From Thermoplasmatota archaeon (lineage in GTDB: Archaea > Thermoplasmatota > Penumbrarchaeia > Penumbrarchaeales > Penumbrarchaeaceae), in contig JAUVBH010000114.1 of assembly GCA_030591285.1 (NCBI GenBank), positions 1 to 5,919 of the forward strand: a stretch of DNA of 5,919 bases, given 5' to 3'. The position numbers and the translations under genes were made by a program. This document shows, piece by piece, positions 1 through 5,800 of this stretch. Below the pieces are notes generated by a model, which did no database searches, was not told the DNA's origin, and was given only the letters and a program-made list of their open reading frames with translations. Position 1 is the stretch's first letter. Every line of letters begins with the position of its first letter.

Positions 1-144
1 AAGAAGAAACTTGAGAGAGAAACATCACTGATGCAGTTGAAAGGTACCCTCTCAAAAAGAAATGGAAAGGAAGGTCCAGAATACTATCTATCAAGTAAAC
101 AAAAGAAACAGATCACCGAATGGTTGGAAAATAGACCCAGATAA
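1..144 (+). CDS. C-terminal end of an unidentified protein (partial)
   Basis: Frame 1 is open from the first base to a TAA at 142-144 and gives 47 residues ending in WLENRPR. The other two plus-strand frames are closed by stops within the first dozen codons, which supports this frame. The fragment is strongly basic and charged (it opens KKKLERE and later has SSKQKKQ). It has no Cys pair, signal or membrane segment. I do not recognise the family, and 47 residues are too few to assign a function. The stop lies five bases before the stop of the convergent small gene at 150-317, so the two transcripts meet with almost no spacer, and no T-rich terminator is evident between them. The gene begins outside the window. 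Confidence 0.6.
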   Translation, partial: KKKLERETSLMQLKGTLSKRNGKEGPEYYLSSKQKKQITEWLENRPR

Positions 145-149
145 ATATA

Positions 150-317
150 TCATTCATTATCTTCGAGAATATCTTTTGCAATGTTCTCAAGAAGTTCTTC
201 AAGAGTATTTGTCTTATATTCCCTGATGGGCTTTTCCTTTGATGCATGTGCAAGTATCTTTGCAAGGAAATAGCTGGTGCCCTGAAATACCTCGATGTCG
301 TAGAGCGTTTCTCCCAT
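150..317 (-). CDS. Small acidic hypothetical protein, 55 aa
   Basis: An ATG at 317 opens a 55-residue frame ending in TGA (150-152). The protein starts MGETLYDIEVFQGTSYF and ends in an acidic helix-like tail (LEELLENIAKDILEDNE). It has no Cys, signal peptide or membrane segment, so a small soluble protein is expected. I do not recognise the family. The case for a real gene is the Shine-Dalgarno site GAGGTGA five bases before the ATG, and the fact that it fills the space between a convergent gene and a tRNA. It lies 36 bases downstream of the tRNA-Phe 3' end on the same strand. No TATA box is well placed in that gap: the only candidate, TTTAAA near 347-352, would start RNA about at the ribosome binding site. 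Co-transcription with the tRNA is therefore likely but inferred. Confidence 0.72.
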   Translation of the reverse strand: MGETLYDIEVFQGTSYFLAKILAHASKEKPIREYKTNTLEELLENIAKDILEDNE

Positions 318-322
318 CCTTG

Positions 323-329
323 TCACCTC
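323..329 (-). promoter_or_regulatory. Ribosome binding site of the 55-aa gene
   Basis: GAGGTGA on the minus strand, five bases before the ATG at 317, is a near-complete match to the archaeal anti-Shine-Dalgarno sequence. It fixes the start of this short gene and is the best single argument that it is translated. A leadered mRNA is implied, so transcription must begin well upstream, probably at or before the tRNA. Confidence 0.75.
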
Positions 330-353
330 ATTGTTTTTCTCAATAGTTTAAAG

Positions 354-426
354 TGCGGTGGGAGTGACTTGAACACCCGGCCTTCTGATCTTCAGTCAGA
401 CGCTCTCCCAACTGAGCTACCACCGC
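354..426 (-). tRNA. tRNA-Phe (anticodon GAA)
   Basis: The minus strand folds into a full 73-base cloverleaf. Acceptor arms GCGGTGG (426-420) and CCACCGC (361-355) pair perfectly, with discriminator A at 354. The D arm GCTC/GAGC encloses an eight-base loop with GG. The anticodon stem TCTGA/TCAGA holds the loop CTGAAGA, so the anticodon is GAA (393-391) with G at position 37. The T stem GGGTG/CACTC has one G-U pair and the loop TTCAAGT. The 3' CCA is not encoded and must be added after transcription. There is no intron. A purine at 37 next to GAA fits the wyosine-type modification known for archaeal tRNA-Phe. Confidence 0.97.
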
Positions 427-458
427 AAGAGCATTTGCGATTGGGCAATTCACTTCAC

Positions 459-466
459 ATATAAAA
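459..466. promoter_or_regulatory. TATA-like box between tRNA-Phe and the 145-aa gene, possibly bidirectional
   Basis: ATATAAAA on the plus strand (TTTTATAT on the minus strand) is the most AT-rich octamer of the 72-base gap between the divergent tRNA-Phe and the gene at 499. Leftward, RNA would start roughly ten bases before the tRNA. Rightward, it would start about ten bases before the ATG at 499, which has no Shine-Dalgarno site and so suits a nearly leaderless mRNA. A second weak candidate for the rightward gene is GTATAC at 468-473, which would give a fully leaderless start. Position is the only evidence. Confidence 0.55.
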
Positions 467-498
467 GGTATACTCTTTCTTCAATCAGTACCAGCAAG

Positions 499-936
499 AT
501 GAGCCAAATTAATATGAACGATGTTGTCAATCCGGCTATTAATATGTTCGATAATCAGGGTTCTGAGAGTGATAGTGATCATTGTGGGCATCTATTAGCG
601 AAGCTTGAGAGACCACTTTCCTTCATTGGGGAAAAACGCAATCGGTTCATTATCTTCGAAGGAAAATGGGTAAACGTAGACCATCTAATGGAAGAAGCTT
701 CGAATGACCCAAGGATTCGAAACAAAATGATGCCAGGACTGATGGAGAGACTTGGTGAGATCAAGGACGAGCTTTCCAATGGTTGTATGAGGAAGGAAGA
801 GGCCATTGATCTTTTTGAAGAGGGAGTGGCCATCAAACGAGCTATCCATCTGTTGAACTCTGGTTCGATCAGGAAAGAGGACGACCCTCATGGTGACATC
901 CGAAGATGGCTGAACTACGGGAAAAGGATCAGTTAG
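499..936 (+). CDS. Hypothetical soluble protein, 145 aa
   Basis: An ATG at 499 opens a 145-codon frame ending in TAG (934-936). The protein is hydrophilic and largely helical in character. An Asn/Asp/Ser-rich N-terminal part (to about residue 30) is followed by a beta-like patch with RNRFIIFEGKWVNVD near residues 47-61. Charged amphipathic helices then run to the end (residues about 62-125), with a basic C-terminus (WLNYGKRIS). There is no signal peptide, membrane helix or metal motif; the two Cys (28 and 96) are isolated. I do not recognise the family. The start is supported by the TATA-like box about 35 bases upstream and the absence of a Shine-Dalgarno site, which is common for leaderless archaeal genes. 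Its stop overlaps that of the convergent zinc protein gene by four bases. A second ATG at 514 is possible but has no better context. Confidence 0.8.
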   Translation: MSQINMNDVVNPAINMFDNQGSESDSDHCGHLLAKLERPLSFIGEKRNRFIIFEGKWVNVDHLMEEASNDPRIRNKMMPGLMERLGEIKDELSNGCMRKEEAIDLFEEGVAIKRAIHLLNSGSIRKEDDPHGDIRRWLNYGKRIS

Positions 937-1568
937 AACCAATTTGAAAGTTCATGGAATTCTACAGATATACTTGATAGGTCCAGTGTATGTCCGGTTC
1001 CGGTTCCACCACAGAATGTGCAGTATCCCGTACCTTTACATTTTGAGCAGTGACCATAGCCATTGCAGTAGTTGCACTCTGCTGAACCTTTGCATCTAAT
1101 GCACTTTCCGGTCCCTTTGCAGTGGTTGCATTCGTCGGACCTTTGGCCTTTGCAGGTGGGACAATTCTCGGTCCCACCGCAATATGAGCATTTTTTGGTC
1201 CCTCTGCACATGATACAGATCCCCGGTCCGCCGCACTCTCTGCATTTTCCAGATCCACGGCAGTGGGCACATCTCCCAGTCTCTGATGCGAGACCCATCT
1301 CGATCAGATCTTCCCAGGCTTCCGAACCTTTTCCTGATCGGATCTTGGTTGCAGCCAGAAGGAACCATGCATCAATGTCGCCTGGATTCTGCCGAACCAC
1401 ATCTGTGAACCGATCCAGCGCTTTACGGAAGTCTTTTGAATCAAGAGCTTCCAATCCAGCCCTGATAGTGGAACGGAGTGCCGTAATGGACGGCAATTTG
1501 TTCTGACAACCTGCACAGTATAGTTCCTTATCGTTATTCACTTCCCCGCATCGGGGACATTTGAGCAC
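933..1568 (-). CDS. Zinc-ribbon, TPR-like and DnaJ-type Cys-rich (ten CxxC) protein
   Basis: Numbered from the GTG at 1568, this is a 211-residue protein. It opens MLKCPRCG, a four-Cys zinc ribbon (Cys 4, 7, 18, 21). A TPR-like helical part follows at about 32-92, with the pattern ALDRF..VV..NPGDIDAWFLLA. Residues 100-192 then form ten CxxC motifs resembling the CxxCxGxG repeats of the DnaJ zinc domain. There is no J domain, signal or membrane helix, so it is probably cytosolic. A metal-binding scaffold or chaperone-like role is inference. The start is chosen because GGGGTGA lies four bases before this GTG. An in-frame TTG at 1586 overlaps the ftsZ stop but has no ribosome binding site and would add six residues before the usual M-L-K-C opening. 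The gene begins 14 bases after the ftsZ stop, so one operon is likely. Its stop overlaps the convergent gene's stop. Confidence 0.9.
   Translation of the reverse strand: MLKCPRCGEVNNDKELYCAGCQNKLPSITALRSTIRAGLEALDSKDFRKALDRFTDVVRQNPGDIDAWFLLAATKIRSGKGSEAWEDLIEMGLASETGRCAHCRGSGKCRECGGPGICIMCRGTKKCSYCGGTENCPTCKGQRSDECNHCKGTGKCIRCKGSAECNYCNGYGHCSKCKGTGYCTFCGGTGTGHTLDLSSISVEFHELSNWF
993..1271 (-). repeat. Coding tandem array of ten nine-residue CxxC units
   Basis: In the protein at 933-1568, CxxC pairs start at residues 100, 109, 118, 127, 136, 147, 156, 165, 174 and 183. The step is nine residues (27 bases) throughout except for one step of eleven in the middle, which divides the array into five plus five. 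Most units follow CxxC-(K/R/G/N)-G-x-G/x-x. DNA identity between units is only partial, so the array is old or under protein-level selection rather than a fresh expansion. Confidence 0.9.
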
Positions 1569-1572
1569 GATA

Positions 1573-1579
1573 TCACCCC
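1573..1579 (-). promoter_or_regulatory. Ribosome binding site deciding a GTG start of the zinc protein
   Basis: GGGGTGA on the minus strand lies four bases before the GTG at 1568 and just after the ftsZ stop (1583-1585). It favours the GTG over the upstream TTG at 1586, and suggests that ribosomes ending ftsZ can re-initiate here. Confidence 0.7.
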
Positions 1580-1582
1580 ATT

Positions 1583-2758
1583 TCAACGGATGAACTCTAC
1601 ACCGAAGCGTTCTTCTCTTCGAGTATAGCCCTTATCCTTATCTCCGAATTTCCCTACGGATTTACCTGAGATCTGTTCGGAGGTAACACCCACGATCACA
1701 AGCATGACCCTGATGGCACCCTTGAGCTCGGGGTCAATATAAGCACCCCAGATTATAGAGGCGTTTCGATTGATCCTTTCATTGATGTATTCCGCGACGG
1801 TCTCTGCTTCGGTAACGGTCATGTCCTCGCCACCTGTAACGCAGATCAGAGCTCCGTTCGCTGATGATATGTCATATTCAAGAAGTGGTGAATTGATAGC
1901 TTCCTCCACTGCTTTGACGGCTTTATCGTTGCCATCATCTGACTCTCCAATTCCGATAACTGCCACTCCACCGCCCTTCATAATTGTCTTGAGGTCAGCA
2001 AAGTCCAGGTTGACAAGTCCTACCTTTGTAACCATCTCGGTAATACCTTTGATGGCCTTCATTAGGATCTCATCTGCGACCTTGAAAGCAGCGTTCAGTG
2101 GGAGTCTGGGAACTAGTTCAAGGAGCTTGTCGTTGGGAATAACGATGACCGTATCAGAATTATCTTCCAGTTCGGCAAGTCCCCATTCCGCATTCTCCAT
2201 TCTGGAAACACCCTCGCCTGCAAAGGGTTTGGTGACGACAGCAATGGTCAAAGCTCCCAATTGTTTGGCGATCTCAGCCACAACTGGTGCTGATCCGGTC
2301 CCGGTCCCTCCACCAAGACCACAGGTCACAAAGACCATATCTGCTCCCATTAGGGCTGCTCGTAGTTCTTCCTCTGCCTCAAGAGCTGATTCCTTTCCGA
2401 TCTTTGGATTGGCACCTGCACCGAGACCCCTGGTCGTTCTCTTCCCAATGAAGATCTTGTGTGGTGCATGGATCGTCAAAAGGTGTTGTGCATCAGAATT
2501 CAATGCATAGAGGTCAGCACCAATGATTCCCTCCTCTACGATCCTGTTAATGGTGTTAGAACCACCACCGCCACAACCAACGATCTTGATGTTGGTTCTG
2601 AGTGTCGATAGAACCCTTCTAAGCTCTTCATCCTCAGGATTCGTCTCAGCATATTGAGGAGCTTCCTGGACCTCGACCTCTCTCTCTACCCGCTCTTGGG
2701 GCTCTGGCTTCTTATCATACTTATTCATGTACTCGTTGATGATGGATTTGAAACCCAC
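1583..2758 (-). CDS. ftsZ: Cell division GTPase FtsZ, FtsZ1-like
   Basis: FtsZ is the tubulin-like GTPase that polymerises into the division ring at midcell. Numbered from the GTG at 2758 (391 aa), the features are: a charged N-terminal extension of about 55 residues; the first nucleotide loop GCGGGGSNT at 61-69; the tubulin signature GGGTGTG at 149-155 in CGLGGGTGTGSAP; and the T7 loop NLDFAD at 250-255, with both Asp needed for hydrolysis in the neighbouring subunit. The core ends near 360, followed by a short charged linker and a terminal GVEFIR. All catalytic motifs are intact. The core (PNDKLL, VGLVNLDFAD, IGIGESD) resembles archaeal FtsZ1. The GTG is preferred because GGAGG lies seven bases upstream. 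An ATG at 2764 is too close to that site, and a TTG at 2788 lies inside a palindrome. The zinc protein gene follows in the same operon. Confidence 0.97.
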   Translation of the reverse strand: MGFKSIINEYMNKYDKKPEPQERVEREVEVQEAPQYAETNPEDEELRRVLSTLRTNIKIVGCGGGGSNTINRIVEEGIIGADLYALNSDAQHLLTIHAPHKIFIGKRTTRGLGAGANPKIGKESALEAEEELRAALMGADMVFVTCGLGGGTGTGSAPVVAEIAKQLGALTIAVVTKPFAGEGVSRMENAEWGLAELEDNSDTVIVIPNDKLLELVPRLPLNAAFKVADEILMKAIKGITEMVTKVGLVNLDFADLKTIMKGGGVAVIGIGESDDGNDKAVKAVEEAINSPLLEYDISSANGALICVTGGEDMTVTEAETVAEYINERINRNASIIWGAYIDPELKGAIRVMLVIVGVTSEQISGKSVGKFGDKDKGYTRREERFGVEFIR

Positions 2759-2765
2759 GGCCATC

Positions 2766-2770
2766 CCTCC
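2766..2770 (-). promoter_or_regulatory. Ribosome binding site deciding a GTG start of ftsZ
   Basis: GGAGG on the minus strand is seven bases before the GTG at 2758 but only one base before the ATG at 2764. Normal spacing therefore points to the GTG. It sits three bases beyond the last inverted repeat of the leader, so RNA structure there could affect its access. Confidence 0.65.
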
Positions 2771-2772
2771 GA

Positions 2773-2815
2773 TGGGAACAGTTCCCAACTGTAATGGGGA
2801 ACCTGTAATTTCCCC
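2773..2815 (-). promoter_or_regulatory. Four alternating GGGAAC/GTTCCC segments in the ftsZ leader
   Basis: A 15-base palindrome with seven-base arms (TGGGAAC-A-GTTCCCA, 2773-2787) is followed by a second inverted repeat, GGGGAA (2796-2801) with TTCCCC (2810-2815) and an eight-base spacer. The inner segments also match each other (GTTCCC 2781-2786 with GGGAAC 2797-2802), so two mutually exclusive pairings are possible. CTGTAAT is also directly repeated (2789-2795, 2803-2809). The block lies between the TATA box and the ribosome binding site of ftsZ. It may be a repressor operator or an RNA switch; the function is inferred. Confidence 0.5.
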
Positions 2816-2837
2816 CGCCCCACCATGGCAATCTCCG

Positions 2838-2845
2838 AATTTAAA
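2838..2845 (-). promoter_or_regulatory. Probable TATA box of the ftsZ operon
   Basis: TTTAAATT on the minus strand, preceded by an A-rich stretch (CAAAAC) that could serve as a BRE, lies in the 116-base gap before ftsZ. RNA would start near 2816, giving a leader of about 58 bases that contains the inverted repeats and the GGAGG site. No T-run terminator was seen after the upstream surface-protein gene, so read-through into ftsZ is also possible. Confidence 0.55.
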
Positions 2846-2874
2846 GTTTTGTGAACTTCCTCATAGATATCTAG

Positions 2875-5800
2875 TTATTTAGGTGATCCTCGGCGTCGAA
2901 ATAAGCGGATAACACCATATGTACCACCTGAACATACTATCAGTATCAACATGATCAACAGAATGATCAGAACGGGATTTGTCCCGCTTGGTCCTGACTC
3001 CTTTTCCATGGTGAATTCATTGGTTGTGGAGGCAGAATTTCCCCATGCATCCACTGCTGTTACTTTGAACCCATAGGTTCCGGATGGAAAGGGTCCGATC
3101 ACTTCTACCAGACCTTTGGTCCTCTCATCTTCTACTTTCAGATCCTTGTGATCGAGTTTGAGGGTTCTGAATATCTCTCCATCGGGAGATAAGATCTCTA
3201 TGAGGAAATGATCGATCGGTGTAAGATCATGTGCGCTGAGGTCTATGATGACCATATTGCGATCCAGATCTATCTGGGCAGTTGTGTGGAAGATCGTGGG
3301 ATCAGTTTCATCTGTGATCTTTATCCTGTGTTCAACTAATATATCCCTACCTACTCCATCTTCGACCTTAAACATCAGAGGGTAATCCTCCATAACCGTT
3401 CTAAGGTCTGAGGGGTCAAGGTTCAGAGCCCACAGGATATCCATGGGATCCACCTCTATTTCGAATTCCCAATCCCTGGAAAGGGTTGAAGTGATATCCT
3501 CGTAGTTCTCACCTCTATCGATGGAGAACTTTACAGTGATGATCTCACCATCATCAAATGCTTGACCTTGTATGGTGAATATGGTACCTATTGCTATTGT
3601 CTCTCCTTGTATAGGTTCATAAATTCGAATAGATGGAGTCTCCCTGTCCTTGAACTCTGCAATTTCCTCGAAGATAATGACATTGACACTATCTATGGCT
3701 GAATTTCCACTTTCATCTTCCGCCCGTAAAGTGATCTTCTTCTCACCTGTCGACCAGCTGGATGTGTCGATCGAGTAGGAGAAAGTGCTGCCAACCACGG
3801 TATCTAAGATATGATGGGTCTTTCCCATTGCTTCCAGATCCAACTTCACCAAACCGGTATTGTCAGAAGCGAATCCCCGAATAGTGATCAATGACCCTTT
3901 CTCTATCCTCTCTCTGTTTCCAGGATCATCGATCCAGATGTTTGGTGGAGTGCCATCCACAGGAGGCAGCAGGGTAATATTCACCATTCTGGAGTTCCAT
4001 AGACCAACATTATCTGTGACATTCACTTCAAGTGGATAGGATCCTGGATCTCCAGGGAATTCGATAACCGCTTCAAAGGTAGAATCTTGATCGATACTCT
4101 CCGTGATGTCCCATGTCATATCATTGATCTTTACAGTTAATGTTCCAACAGTCACATCGTCCCAAACATCTCCTTTAATAGTAAATTCGTTCGTAAAAAG
4201 TTCATCCCCTTCGTCTGGTGAAGAGATGTTGAGATCTGGAAAGACCGGAATGAAATCATAGTTATACATCAGAGGTTGGATGCCTCCACAGGGGTCGATA
4301 CATGTTATGGCCAATCTGTGGTTTCCACCAGAAAATGTTGAGGTGTCGATGATCCCTGAGATCTGCTGTATTGGCCATAAAACTCTTTCACAGATCTTGT
4401 CCCATACCTTTGTGTCGTCTATCCAACCGATACCTCTCAGGCCTCCATAATAATCATTGTAGGTGGTTCCCATCGTGAATTCACCACCCCATGGTGACCC
4501 GCCTTCAGCAAGTCGTGTCAACCACCATGGACCATTTTCATTCTTGATATCGGCCTCCCATAACCTTGAGATCATGGGTTCAACTGATACCTGATCGTAA
4601 ACGTTGATCGTGAGGAAATTCTTCTCACCCGGAATACCAACGAAATGGTTCCCGAATATCTCAAGACTCGTTTCTTTGATCGATCCTTCGTCTATCTCGA
4701 AATCCTCATCCCACATCGGTCCTGTTACCTCGATGTGGGAAATGGAATTGATAAGATCGCTGTCAGAGGATATGATCCATCCGCCGATATAGTAGTCATT
4801 CTTGTTGTTGATGCCTTTGTCTTGGAATCCATTGCTGTTGGCGATCACTATATCGGGTTCATCCGTACCATTGGTTTCTTCGACCTTCCATATCTTCACC
4901 CTTATCTGAACATGGTCCTTGAACGAGTTTCGATCGGAGAATGAACAGATCAATTTCGCATCGTCATTTTGTACCTCTTCGATCATCGGTGAACCTTCCG
5001 ACATAGCACTGCTCATTATTTTGAGGCTCTCATCATATTCTCTGCTGAACACCTTTACAACGTTGGAACTACTTTCCATCTGGTTTCTGTAAAGGGCCCC
5101 TCCTGTGAGTTCTTTTTGGAATTGATAACTTCCAACTACCTCGAAGCTCAAAAGATATTTATCTCCGGTTTCCGGCATTGGATAGCTTGGTTCGGGTATG
5201 TTGAAAGAGGGTTTCTGACTTTGTAATCTGACGGTTACCGTGTATGCGCTTTCATCCTCCGGGACAGAGAACTTGTTGGATACATAGGTACCGAGGTCAG
5301 AAGTGACCCTGATGTTGATATTCTGTCTCCATACGTTCAATTCACATATTCCGAATTGATCGGTGTAACCCCAGATCGCTGGAAGCGGCACTGTGGGAAG
5401 GGGCCCCTGGTATGGTCCTGTGTCAACGTTGATCTGTTCGGTTACCCAGTGTGACATCACCAGAACTCTTGCTCCATCCACCGGTCTGTTCTCGGGGTCG
5501 AATACCTGGACACGGAGCTTTCCGGTGATCTCGGGGGGTCTGTATCTGCCCCCAACATCTGTGACCTGTCCATTGCCCGATGTAGCCCAAATGCCGGAAC
5601 CCCCTCGATCCCCCCAGCCCCACCAATAGTTCAGATCGTTCGCGACCACCCCACCCCCATCGCTCCAGTAATTATCCCATTGATGCCATCCTCCCAGGAA
5701 GAACTCGGACCAGACGTGGTCCTCTCCAGGGAGATGGGCACCCCGAGCTGGTATCAATGCACTTCTAGCTGCAGCGATCGTTAGGTCTTGAAGCTCACCG

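Noticed and set aside
331..353. TTTAAA as a promoter of the 55-aa gene
   Set aside because: RNA starting about 25 bases downstream would begin at the ribosome binding site, leaving no usable leader.
246..464. Plus-strand 72-codon frame across the tRNA
   Set aside because: It runs antisense through the tRNA-Phe and the 55-aa gene, has no ribosome binding site, and its length is explained by those features.
993..1271. 27-base periodic repeats as a possible CRISPR array
   Set aside because: The units are codons for CxxC motifs in an open frame, diverge from each other, and have no separate spacers.
1072..1506. Plus-strand 144-codon frame rich in His, Pro and Leu
   Set aside because: It is the antisense of the CxxC array and the TPR-like part; the regular Cys codons keep this frame open.
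1770..2510. Plus-strand 246-codon frame inside ftsZ
   Set aside because: It is entirely antisense to ftsZ, is Ser/Ala/Pro-rich as expected for such a shadow, and has no promoter or ribosome binding site.
2759..2788. TTG at 2788 or ATG at 2764 as the ftsZ start
   Set aside because: The TTG lies inside the palindrome and has no ribosome binding site. The ATG is one base from GGAGG, while the GTG at 2758 has normal spacing.
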